Positions 1-8,100 of a stretch of DNA of 9,697 nt are shown here, in pieces (within the stretch, counting starts at the first letter, position 1; each line of letters begins with the position of its first letter). This DNA comes from Anaerolineaceae bacterium. Its GTDB lineage: Bacteria; Chloroflexota; Anaerolineae; Anaerolineales; Anaerolineaceae. The notes under the pieces were generated by a model. That model did no database searches. It was not told the origin of the DNA and worked only from the letters and a program-made list of their open reading frames with translations. Position numbers and translations under genes: made by a program. Location: NCBI GenBank assembly GCA_011620505.1, contig WOZA01000154.1, forward strand, positions 1 to 9,697, read 5' to 3'.

Positions 1-36
1 CGATGCTAACCATAGTTTACAGAAAAGAGGTGCAGA

Positions 37-102
37 ATGTCAAATATTTTAGGGAGGGCGTTGAAAAACAAGTTCAAAATTGACTATAAGACCAAACTAT
101 GA
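37..102 (+). pseudogene. Possible 5' end of a gene cut by the insertion sequence (21-codon remnant)
   Basis: An ATG at 37 is preceded at good spacing by a strong ribosome binding site (AGAGGTG, 26-32) and further up by a -10-like CATAGT (11-16). The frame reads MSNILGRALKNKF up to the inferred left end of the insertion sequence near 74, then runs eight codons into the element before TGA at 100-102. This is what the start of a gene broken by the insertion would look like. I cannot recognise the product and see no continuation of it to the right of the element, so it could also be a chance frame or a leader peptide. Confidence 0.25.
61..90 (+). promoter_or_regulatory. Candidate promoter of the transposase, spanning the element's left junction
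   Basis: TTGAAA (61-66) and TATAAG (85-90) are separated by 18 bases and lie 50 bases upstream of the transposase start. If the element begins near 74, the -35 box is in flanking DNA and the -10 box is inside the element, giving a hybrid promoter. Seen by consensus only; no other support. Confidence 0.3.
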
Positions 103-127
103 TTCAATTTCAAGTATCTATGTAACT

Positions 128-134
128 GAGGTGA
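128..134 (+). promoter_or_regulatory. Ribosome binding site that fixes the transposase start at 140
   Basis: GAGGTGA lies five bases before ATG 140. A longer in-frame reading from TTG at 80 has no comparable site and would begin inside the inverted repeat, so 140 is preferred. Confidence 0.7.
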
Positions 135-139
135 TCAAA

Positions 140-1255
140 ATGGGACATGAGCGTTTTGTCGAGACAGACCGCAACTCCTTTTATGGCGAATATCTGTATG
201 ATCAAGTAGTAGCGCAGGATCATTTTCTGCGTAAATTAGAGCAGGTTATCGACTGGAAGCGCTTCACCCGCAAGCTGATCCGATTGTACAAAGGAGAAGG
301 GCTGGTCGGTCGTCCCCCCTTTGATCCGGCGCTGATGCTCAAGGTGGAGATGGTTGCTTATCTGTACAACCTCTCAGAACGGCAGGTGGAGGTGTATATT
401 AACGAGAACTTGCCTGCGAAGTACTTTGTGGGCCTGGCAGTGGATCAAAAAGCACCGGATCATTCCACGCTGACAGTATTTCGCGAGCGGCTGCTCCAGC
501 GTGGCAAACTGAAGGTTTTTGAAGAAATGCTGGCCGAGATTGTGGAAATTGCCCGTCAAAGTGGGGTTCAATTTGGAACCATCCAGATCATCGATAGCGT
601 TCATAGTGTGGCCAACGTGAACACCGCCAAAGATAAAAAGCGACAGGAAAAAGAAGGCAAAGAGCCGAGAGATGGGGATGCCCGCTGGGGTGTCAAGCAC
701 AAACGCAAAGTCAAAACAGAAACGGGCAAAGAAATCGAACAAACCGAATACTTCTACGGGTTCAAAACACATGTCAGCTTGAATGCGGAGAGCGGGATCA
801 TCACCAGCCTGGAAGTTACCTCTGGAGAAGCCTACGATGGCCATCATTTTTGCTCGTTAGTGGATCACGACCTAAACCAGCAACTCCCGGTGGATACCTA
901 TGCAGGAGACAAAGGGTATGATGATGGCGACAATCATTATTATTTGGGGCTTCGCGGACTGCATTCAGCCATTCATGTGAAAGACAATCGCATAAAAAAG
1001 AAAGATAACAATAAAGAGGTCTGGTTGGCATTGATCGAAACGCCTCAATACCAACAAGGTTTGAAAGAACGTTATAAAATCGAACGCAAATTTGGGGAGG
1101 CCAAACAAGGTCATGGATTTGGACGTTGTCGCTATCTGGGAAGCATGCGCTTTGGAGTTCAGTCATTTCTGACGGCAATCATGCTCAATCTCAAACGGAT
1201 GGTCAAAATCCTTACCGGGGTAGGTTTCAAGACACAGATGGATTCGGTCAGGTAA
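140..1255 (+). CDS. DDE transposase, IS5/IS1182 type
   Basis: This 371-residue protein is the transposase of the surrounding insertion sequence and would cut and join the element's ends. The N-terminal third matches the transposase-associated DUF772 region (GRPPFDPALMLKVEM near 57-71 and DHSTLTVFRERL near 107-118). A DDE_Tnp_1 catalytic domain follows. The likely catalytic residues are D152 in IIDS, D257 in AGDKGYDD and E315 in the R-x3-E-x6-K signature YKIERKFGEAK, followed by the usual HGFGRCRY and LTAIMLNLKR ending. A charged Lys/Glu-rich insert at about 164-202 separates the first Asp from the next strand. The frame is intact with no frameshift, so it may be active. The start is ATG 140 because of the ribosome binding site at 128-134. 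Exact IS family assignment (IS5 or IS1182) needs comparison with a curated IS collection. Confidence 0.9.
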   Translation: MGHERFVETDRNSFYGEYLYDQVVAQDHFLRKLEQVIDWKRFTRKLIRLYKGEGLVGRPPFDPALMLKVEMVAYLYNLSERQVEVYINENLPAKYFVGLAVDQKAPDHSTLTVFRERLLQRGKLKVFEEMLAEIVEIARQSGVQFGTIQIIDSVHSVANVNTAKDKKRQEKEGKEPRDGDARWGVKHKRKVKTETGKEIEQTEYFYGFKTHVSLNAESGIITSLEVTSGEAYDGHHFCSLVDHDLNQQLPVDTYAGDKGYDDGDNHYYLGLRGLHSAIHVKDNRIKKKDNNKEVWLALIETPQYQQGLKERYKIERKFGEAKQGHGFGRCRYLGSMRFGVQSFLTAIMLNLKRMVKILTGVGFKTQMDSVR

Positions 1256-1299
1256 CCAAGGGACACCTGTCGAAATGGCCCGAAAGGAGGCACAAAGTA

Positions 1300-1321
1300 T
1301 CTTGGCGTAGACAAATTTTGA
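1300..1321 (-). repeat. Right terminal inverted repeat of the insertion sequence
   Basis: Read on the minus strand from 1321 this starts TCAAAATTTGTCTACGCCAA and matches the left end at 74-93, with a one-base gap and a few mismatches. It lies about 45-65 bases past the transposase stop, as expected. Confidence 0.5.
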
Positions 1322-1346
1322 GTGGTAATTGTGCTTAATGGCTCAT

Positions 1347-1370
1347 TTAGGCGGGTTGAACCGCTCCTAA
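1347..1370. other. Imperfect stem-loop just outside the insertion sequence
   Basis: TTAG (1347-1350) pairs with CTAA (1367-1370), then after a two-base bulge GCGG (1351-1354) pairs with CCGC (1361-1364) around a six-base loop. No T-run follows on the + strand, so a rho-independent terminator is not supported. It sits 25 bases beyond the inferred right end and may be part of the insertion target or a remnant of a disrupted locus. The rest of the gene-free stretch 1256-1489 shows only the right inverted repeat and the promoter-like site at 1447. Confidence 0.35.
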
Positions 1371-1446
1371 GTCAGCAGTTAGTCCGTCCTATTGGTTTAT
1401 TTCAACACCCTCTCCCTCCGCTCTTGCCGATTTCGAGTGGGCAGGG

Positions 1447-1452
1447 TATAGT
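1447..1452 (+). promoter_or_regulatory. Candidate -10 box (TATAGT) of the Agl23-like gene
   Basis: TATAGT preceded by GG lies 37 bases before ATG 1490. It resembles the GGTATAATT blocks before the two kinase genes, but I see no convincing -35 box. The distance allows a short leader with the ribosome binding site GGAGA at 1478-1482. Confidence 0.4.
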
Positions 1453-1489
1453 TTACAATCATCTGAGAATCACAATCGGAGACGAATTT

Positions 1490-4400
1490 ATGTCCGTTGA
1501 AAGCCTGAAATTCCCCGTAAAAACCCGCAACGACCGCTGGCTCGATAAAGCTGTTTTTCCCTGGTGGCCCAATTTCACAGTCGAACAACTGCTGATCGCG
1601 CTTATCATCATCCTCACGCTTGTGACTCGCTTCTACGACCTTGGCGCGCGCACCATGGCGCATGATGAGATCAACCACGTCGTTCCAGCCTACACCATCG
1701 AAAATTACGTCTACGATCCTGTCACGCATGGACCGTTTCAGTTCCATGCCCTGGCGCTTTCGTACTTCCTCTTCGGTGATTCGGACTTTTCCGCCCGGGT
1801 ACCTGCAGCGCTGTTTGGCATCGGGGTGGTGATCTTCACGCTGTTTGCCTGGCGCCGCTACCTGGGCCGTGTTGGCTCACTTTGCGCCGCTACTCTTTTC
1901 ATGATCTCGCCATACATCCTCTTCTACAGCCGTTATACTCGCAACGAGATCTTCATCGTCTTCTGGGGGCTCGTGATGCTCTGGCTCTTCCTGCGCTACA
2001 TGGAAGACGGTCAATCAAAATGGCTTTACTGGCTGACTTTTATCACCGCCATGCATTACGCCGACAAAGCCACCTCGTATATTTTCACGGCTGAAGCTTC
2101 CATCTTCCTGGCACTATTGTTTATATATGAAGCTTTGCACCGCAATTGGAAGTCCGCGAATGTCAAGAATCGATTCCTGATCGCCGTGGTCGTCACACTG
2201 GCTTTGATCGTCGTCACGCTGGGCGTGTATGTGCTCGGGAACACACCTGACCCGTTGCAGACTGGCGTCATTCCACCCGAAGCTGGGGAGGCCGTGTCCC
2301 TGATCAACTCGAAACTGCCATTGATCGCGTCCGCAGGCGTAACGGGGATCGCGGCAATTGCCGCGATCGTTTTCCTTGTTCAGGGTCTTGGCTGGCAGCA
2401 AATCCGTTCTTCCCGCACTTTTGACCTGATCGCCCTGCCCCTGATCCTCATCCTTCCCCTGTTGACAGCCCTGCCGCTTACGCTCCTGGGATTCGACGCC
2501 ACGGACTACAGCCAGGCAGGCATCATTCGTTCCGGGATTACTTTTGCCTTGCTGGCAGCCTTATCCGTCCTCTTGGGCATGCTTTGGAACCCAAAAAAAT
2601 ACCTGCGCTGTGCAGCTATTTTCTGGGGAATTTTCATCGTCTTTTACACCACGTTTTTCAGCCATGGAGAAGGCTTTTTCAAGGGTATCGTCGGTGCTCT
2701 CGGATACTGGATGCAACAGCAAACCGTTGAAAGGGGCACCCAGCCGCTCTATTACTACGCGCTGGTTCAGATCCCCATGTATGAGTACCTACCTGCCTTG
2801 GGGACGGTAATTGCCTTCATAATAGGTTTATCTCAAAAACTCTTCTTCGCCAAAGTGAATGAACCTTTCACCCATGTGGAATTAGTCCAGGCTGAATCCG
2901 AGGTTCCTGAAGTGCTAGTCGAAGATGATCCAAAACTTGTATCAGACGAGGAAACCGAAATCACCCTGCCTGCGGAAGCACAATTCGTCTCAGAGGAATT
3001 GCAACTTGCGGAAGAACTTCCCCACGAAGAGTCCAAGCACGAAGAGCCTGTCCGTCCTGGTGGAATTAGGCGGTTCTTTACCGAACCTCCTTTGGATGAA
3101 AGCCGCGCTGAAAAACTGCCAACCCTCGCCCTGCTGCTCTTCTGGTCGGTGATGAGCTTGCTGGCATTCTCTTTCGCTGGCGAACGCATGCCCTGGCTGA
3201 CCACTCACATCACGATGCCGATGATTCTGGCCGCTGGCTGGGCTTTAGGCTACCTGATCGAGAAAATCGACTGGCAGGAAGTCCGCGAGAAGCAGGGATG
3301 GCTGATTTTGCTCTTGAGCGGCGTCTTCTTCATTGCCTTTGGTAGTTTGCTCGGCAGCCTGTTGGGCACTGAACCGCCCTTCCAGGGGAAAGAAATCGTG
3401 CAGCTTCAGGCTACCAGCGATTTTCTGCTTGCCCTGGTGGGAACCCTTGGCGCGGGCGCAGGGTTGTTCGCCCTACTGAAAAACTGGGGAGGCGCAAATT
3501 TCTGGAAGGCCGCCCTACTGGCATTCTTTGCCTTGCTCAGCCTGCAAACAGCCCGAACAGCCTACCGCGCCGCCTACATCAATTATGACAACGCCATGGA
3601 GCTCCTGGTCTACGCCCATTCCACGCGCGACATGAAAGACACCGTCGAGCAGATTGAAACCATCTCAAAACGGCTTTATGGCGATAAAACCATTAAGGTC
3701 GCCTACGACAACAACGTGCGCTACCCCTATTGGTGGTACATGCGCGACTATCCCAACAAGGTCGATTTTGACCAGAACGTCACCAAATCACTCCAGGATT
3801 CTCCCGTTATAGTCGTTGGTTCATCGAATTTCTCCAAAATTGAACCAGTGGTGCGTGATGAATACTATCGCTATGACTACAAGCGTATGTGGTGGCCAAA
3901 CGAATCGCTTTACCGCGATTGGTCTCTCGCGAGCGTCTTGAGCGATTGGAAAGACCCTGCCAAACGCTCTGCCATCTGGCAGCTTTGGTTCAACCGAGAC
4001 TACACGCAGTACGCCATTGCCTTCAACAACCCCTCGCTGACCCTCGCCACCTGGTCGCCCAGCGACACCGCACGCATGTATATCAAAAAAGATATCGCTG
4101 CCATGATCTGGGAATATGGCGTCAGCCCGGAACCCGAAGCGCCGCGTGTGGATCCTTATGCTGGCAACACCGTCAGCCTCGAACCATTGAGCGTGATCAA
4201 TTATGCGGGTGAAACCCCCTTTAATGCTCCCCGGGATATTGCCACTGCCGCGGATGGCAGCCTGTTTGTTGCGGATTCGCGCAATCATCGCATCGTGCAC
4301 CTCGACTCGCAGGGTTTGTTCCTCAATGCCTTTGGTGGCTATGGCAACGTGATGGATGGAGACATCCCCGGAGGTCTCATGAACGAACCCTGGGGTGTCG

Positions 4401-5059
4401 CGGTTGGTCCCGATGGGAATGTCTACGTCGCCGATACGTGGAATCATCGTATCCAGGTTTTCACACCTGAAGGGCAGTTCCTGCGAATGTGGAGCGTCTT
4501 CGAAGTCAATGGTCTGCCGGATGGCTTCTGGGGTCCCCGCGGGATCGCCGTGGACCAAACCGGGCGCGTTTTTGTGACCGACACCGGCAAGCAGCGCGTG
4601 GTCGTCTTCGATGCAAATGGCACCTACCTGACCCAATTTGGCGGCCTGGGGCTTGAAGCTGGCAACCTGGACGAACCAGTCGGGATCGAGATCAGTCCGG
4701 ATGGCAAGATTTACATCGCCGACACCTGGAACTACCGCGTGCAGGTCTTTGAACCGGACCCAACCGGGCTGCAGTTCCGCTCAGCCAGGTTGTGGGAGGT
4801 GGATGCCTGGAGCTCGGACTCCCTGGACAACAAACCGTTCCTGGCGCTGGATAAAGACGGCAATGTGTATATCACGGATCCCGACCGCGGGCGCGTGATT
4901 GGGTTTGATAGTGAAGGTGCCTTCAAAGTCCTGTGGGGCGGGTTCGACAACAGCTATCCGATGGGAGTCATTAGCGGCATCGCCACCACCGCCGACGGCA
5001 AGGTTTGGGTTTCCGACTCCACCAGCAATACCCTGCTGCTTTTCCAGCCACCAGAATGA
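1490..5059 (+). CDS. Agl23/TIGR03663-like GT-C membrane protein fused to an NHL beta-propeller
   Basis: This 1189-residue polytopic membrane protein is probably a glycosyltransferase-like factor in surface glycan or lipid-linked sugar metabolism. Some 14-16 hydrophobic helices fill residues 27-720. The first loop carries HDE (58-60, likely catalytic Asp) and YDPVTHGP (75-82), typical of TIGR03663 proteins related to PMT/ArnT glycosyltransferases. ERMPWLTTH (565-573) and YPYWWYMRDYP (745-755) are further family-like motifs. A very acidic linker (about 456-545) splits two groups of helices. From about residue 912 to the end lie six NHL repeats, such as VYVADTWNHRIQVF, enough for a closed propeller, probably outside the membrane. 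The start is ATG 1490, with GGAGA seven bases upstream; the frame stays open back to GTG 1322 but that part looks non-coding. The substrate cannot be read from sequence, and the Agl23 name rests on motif recognition. Confidence 0.8.
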   Translation: MSVESLKFPVKTRNDRWLDKAVFPWWPNFTVEQLLIALIIILTLVTRFYDLGARTMAHDEINHVVPAYTIENYVYDPVTHGPFQFHALALSYFLFGDSDFSARVPAALFGIGVVIFTLFAWRRYLGRVGSLCAATLFMISPYILFYSRYTRNEIFIVFWGLVMLWLFLRYMEDGQSKWLYWLTFITAMHYADKATSYIFTAEASIFLALLFIYEALHRNWKSANVKNRFLIAVVVTLALIVVTLGVYVLGNTPDPLQTGVIPPEAGEAVSLINSKLPLIASAGVTGIAAIAAIVFLVQGLGWQQIRSSRTFDLIALPLILILPLLTALPLTLLGFDATDYSQAGIIRSGITFALLAALSVLLGMLWNPKKYLRCAAIFWGIFIVFYTTFFSHGEGFFKGIVGALGYWMQQQTVERGTQPLYYYALVQIPMYEYLPALGTVIAFIIGLSQKLFFAKVNEPFTHVELVQAESEVPEVLVEDDPKLVSDEETEITLPAEAQFVSEELQLAEELPHEESKHEEPVRPGGIRRFFTEPPLDESRAEKLPTLALLLFWSVMSLLAFSFAGERMPWLTTHITMPMILAAGWALGYLIEKIDWQEVREKQGWLILLLSGVFFIAFGSLLGSLLGTEPPFQGKEIVQLQATSDFLLALVGTLGAGAGLFALLKNWGGANFWKAALLAFFALLSLQTARTAYRAAYINYDNAMELLVYAHSTRDMKDTVEQIETISKRLYGDKTIKVAYDNNVRYPYWWYMRDYPNKVDFDQNVTKSLQDSPVIVVGSSNFSKIEPVVRDEYYRYDYKRMWWPNESLYRDWSLASVLSDWKDPAKRSAIWQLWFNRDYTQYAIAFNNPSLTLATWSPSDTARMYIKKDIAAMIWEYGVSPEPEAPRVDPYAGNTVSLEPLSVINYAGETPFNAPRDIATAADGSLFVADSRNHRIVHLDSQGLFLNAFGGYGNVMDGDIPGGLMNEPWGVAVGPDGNVYVADTWNHRIQVFTPEGQFLRMWSVFEVNGLPDGFWGPRGIAVDQTGRVFVTDTGKQRVVVFDANGTYLTQFGGLGLEAGNLDEPVGIEISPDGKIYIADTWNYRVQVFEPDPTGLQFRSARLWEVDAWSSDSLDNKPFLALDKDGNVYITDPDRGRVIGFDSEGAFKVLWGGFDNSYPMGVISGIATTADGKVWVSDSTSNTLLLFQPPE
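4223..5056 (+). repeat. Six NHL repeats at the C-terminus of the Agl23-like protein
   Basis: Six units of roughly 40-50 residues each contain a P-x-G-I/V-A core, a D-G turn and a V/I-x-V-x-D-x-x-x-x-R-V/I strand pair. They begin near residues 912, 965, 1012, 1060, 1106 and 1148 (approximate). Blades 2 and 4 are the best conserved (YVADTWNHRIQVF and YIADTWNYRVQVF); blades 5 and 6 are the most diverged. Six is the usual number for a closed NHL propeller, a fold used for binding proteins or sugars and in some cases for catalysis. Confidence 0.8.
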
Positions 5060-5074
5060 AATTTGTTGGGCTTC

Positions 5075-5108
5075 TTGACGAAGTGTAAAGGTATAATTAC
5101 AAAATAAC
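5075..5108 (+). promoter_or_regulatory. Promoter-like block of the first kinase gene
   Basis: A perfect TATAAT (5092-5097) lies 53 bases before ATG 5151. TTGACG (5075-5080) is upstream at only 11 bases, too short for a normal -35/-10 pair, yet the same arrangement recurs before the second kinase (8217-8250). In an ungapped alignment of the two 34-base blocks about 25 positions agree, including GTGT, TATAATT and AATAAC. Confidence 0.6.
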
Positions 5109-5112
5109 ATTT

Positions 5113-5149
5113 AGTGGAGAATAATTCCACTGGAAACCAGAGGAAGTGG
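5113..5149 (+). promoter_or_regulatory. Leader hairpin with alternative pairings around the ribosome binding site
   Basis: AGTGGA (5113-5118) pairs with TCCACT (5126-5131) over a seven-base loop. The same CCACT (5127-5131) could instead pair with AGTGG at 5145-5149, which would enclose the ribosome binding site AGAGGAAG (5139-5146). CTGG (5130-5133) with CCAG (5137-5140) forms a third small option. The pairings exclude each other, so a translational switch is possible but unproven. Confidence 0.3.
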
Positions 5150-5150
5150 C

Positions 5151-8100
5151 ATGCATTTGGGGAAATTTGACATCCTCGAGGAAATTGGACACGGGGGTTT
5201 TGGTACTGTTTACTGTGCCAATGATACATCTCTCGACCGCATCGTCGCGCTTAAAGTCCTCCACAAACAATACAATTCTGACCAAAAGTTCATCGAATCA
5301 TTTAAACGTGAAGCCAGGTTAATGGCTAAGGTTTCGCATCCTAACGTTGTCCAGATCTTCGAGGTCGGGGATCTAGATGGTCAGATTTATATCGCTATGC
5401 AGTATTTTGACGGCGGCAGCCTTGAACAAAAAATCCAAGCTGGGGGTCCATTGCCCCTCAAAGACGCCATCCGCATGCTTAACCAGGCCGCCCGAGGACT
5501 GGAAGCCGGTCATAAGGTGGGCCTTATCCATCGGGATGTTAAGCCTGCAAACATCCTGTACAACACGGATGACTATATTGCGATCAGTGATTTTGGCGTG
5601 GTGAAATCCATCCTGCAAGGTTCTCCCGAAACAACTAACTCCTTTAATCAATTTGCCGGTTCCCCCTATTACATCCCGCCGGAGCTCTGGCAATCCTCCG
5701 GAAACCTCTCACCTGCTGCGGATGTCTACAGCCTTGCCTGTGTGTTGTATGAAGCCTTAACCGGCGAGATCCTATTTGCTGGGGAGACCTATGAACATGT
5801 GTTGACCCGCCATGTGCTCGAAGCTCCGATTTTTAGCAAGAACCTCCCCGAAAACCTGGCGGAACTTCTCACCGTTGCCCTCGCAAAGAACCCCAGCGAC
5901 CGTTATCAGACCATGAATGATTTTCTGATGGCCACCAGGTCGGCACTCGAGAACAGAAAGACAAGAGCAAAAAAAACAGAGCCATCCACCCAAATCGATG
6001 TGATCAATGAGCTTCCAAAGCCGCTTGCCCACGGAGAAATTACCTTCGATCAAATAGTCAGGCAAGCCCAGCGCCGCACTGCGCCCGAAAGCCAGGCGGT
6101 TAAGCCTGTTCAACAGACACCTCCTCCGCAGCCCGTGACCGAGCCAAAACAACCTTCGCCAGAGGTGCCGCAAAAAACTATTGAACCGACTTCACCCACT
6201 AAAAAAATCGCCAAGCCGGTGGCTGAGGTTCCAAAACCTTCCAGCACCCCACCCCTGCTAAAATCTCAAACAGAAACATCCGAAGTAAAGCACGGCAGCG
6301 TAAATTTCATAGCGTTGGCTGATCTCCGTCCTGCTAATCCTGAAAATGTAATTATCCCGCCAGTTTCGACGTCCATAGGGTCCAAAAATAAAGATCTGCT
6401 AGCAACCATCCAGCAAGCTTATGATCAAGAACCAGTTCAAACCAGTCAAATCCCTGGAACTAAGACACCAAAAAAGAAAAAAGGCCTCTTACCGCTCATA
6501 GTCAGCTTGGGTTTGATTTCACTTCTGGCCGGTTTTCTAATTTTTCGATCGGTAATTTTACCTCCTCAATCCGATCAAGGGACGGGATCTCAGGCTGCCA
6601 AATCCCAAACACCGACCACGGAACTAAATGCACCAAGTTACAGAAAACAGGACGGTATGGAGATGCTCTACGTCCCTGAAGGCAGTTTTGAGATGGGCAG
6701 CATTACGGGGGATGAAGATGAAAAACCGGTTCGGCTAGTCTATTTGGACACTTACTGGATCGACAAATACGAAGTGACTAACGCGCAATATGCGCAGTGT
6801 GTTTCTGAAGGAGCCTGTACAGAGCCAAGCAGCACAAGTTCATACACACGAGATAGTTATTTTGGAGACGCAGCTTATGATAATTACCCTGTAGTTCATG
6901 TGACTTGGTTCCAGGCACAGGATTATTGCCAATGGGCTGGTGGAGACCTGCCCATAGAAGCTCAGTGGGAAAAGGCTGCCCGTGGGGTTGATGGTCGTAT
7001 CTATCCTTGGGGTGACACCAATCCTGATAGCACCAAGGCAAATTTTAATGAAAATTCTGGGGATACCATGAGGGCTGGTCAGCTTGAACGAGGTAACAGC
7101 CCATATGGCGCGCTGGACATGGCTGGTAATGTTTGGGAATGGGTACTCGACTGGTATGGACCCTTTGGCGTGGCTGACACAAACAATCCATTGGGTCCCA
7201 AAACGGGTGAATTCAAAGTCTTTCGCGGCGGAAGCTGGAAAGACAATGCTTGGGACCTCAGAACGACCTCCAGGTACGGTTACGATCCGTCCAGTGCGGA
7301 TTACAACACACTTGGTTTCCGTTGCGTTTTTCCGGCAGAAAACTCGCAAATTGGCTCTACAGTAACTGCTGAAGACAACTTTGCAATGACTCCTTCCCCA
7401 ACGTCAGTGTTTAGTATCGGCTCAACAAAATTCAGAGAGCTCGACGATATGGAGATGGTCTTTGTCCCTGAAGGAAGTTTTGAGATGGGCAGTGCCACCG
7501 GAATTAATAAAGAAAATGAAATTATCATTTATGTTGATGAAAAACCCGTTCACGAAGTCTTCTTGAATGCGTTTTACATCGACAAGTTTGAAGTCAGCAA
7601 CGCGCAATATAAAGCATGCGTCAAAGCTGGTAAGTGTGACGCCCCAAGCGATACATCATCTGACACGCGTAGCAGTTATTACGGAAATCCCAGTTATGCG
7701 GAATATCCGGTTATCCACATTAATTGGTACAACGCCCGGGATTATTGTGCATGGGCGGGTGGAAGGCTGCCTACCGAAGCGGAATGGGAGAAAGCTGCTC
7801 GGGGAACGGATGGCAGAATGTATCCCTGGGGAAATGAAAACCCAAGCTGCAGCCTGGTAAATTCATTTAATGAAGCAACAAGTAAGCGCTGTTTTCTCGA
7901 CACAAAGGCTGTAGGGAGTTTCCCAGAAAACGCTAGCCCCTACGGCGCGTTGGACATGGCAGGCAATGTATGGGAGTGGGTGAACGATTGGTACCAGGAG
8001 GACTATTACAGCAGATCACCAGTTAGTAATCCTTCAGGTCCATCCAGCGGGGATATCAAGGTGCTGCGCGGTGGGAGTTGGTACTATGACTATGGTTGGG

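Larger units (their letters stand above)
74..1321 (+). mobile_element. Insertion sequence, IS5/IS1182-like, about 1.25 kb
   Basis: The element contains a single transposase gene between imperfect terminal inverted repeats. The left end starts TCAAAATTGACTATAAGACC at 74 and the reverse complement of the right end starts TCAAAATTTGTCTACGCCAA at 1321. They share TCAAAATT, then G, CTA and CCAA with small gaps, and similarity stops outside these points, which supports the boundaries. A three-base AGT occurs at 71-73 and at 1321-1323 and might be a target duplication, but it overlaps the right repeat by one base and is too short to be convincing. Boundaries are therefore approximate. Confidence 0.6.

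Noticed and set aside
80..139. Longer transposase start at TTG 80
   Set aside because: It starts inside the inverted repeat and lacks a ribosome binding site; ATG 140 has GAGGTGA five bases upstream.
374..847. 157-codon minus-strand frame within the transposase gene
   Set aside because: Shadow of the transposase; hydrophobic low-complexity translation without family features.
1322..1489. N-terminal extension of the Agl23-like protein from GTG 1322
   Set aside because: The extension begins at the edge of the insertion sequence, has no ribosome binding site, covers a stem-loop and a promoter-like site, and its translation resembles no family N-terminus. ATG 1490 has GGAGA at seven bases.
3821..4636. 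271-codon open frame on the minus strand
   Set aside because: It lies wholly within the Agl23-like gene, opposite the helix-to-propeller region, has no recognisable domain, and the + frame there has clear NHL repeats.
5071..5084. CTTC...GAAG hairpin after the Agl23-like gene as a terminator
   Set aside because: Only a four-base stem without a T-run, and it overlaps the promoter block of the next gene.
6840..7349. 169-codon open frame on the minus strand
   Set aside because: Antisense to the first FGE-like domain, whose + strand coding is certain; no motif of its own.
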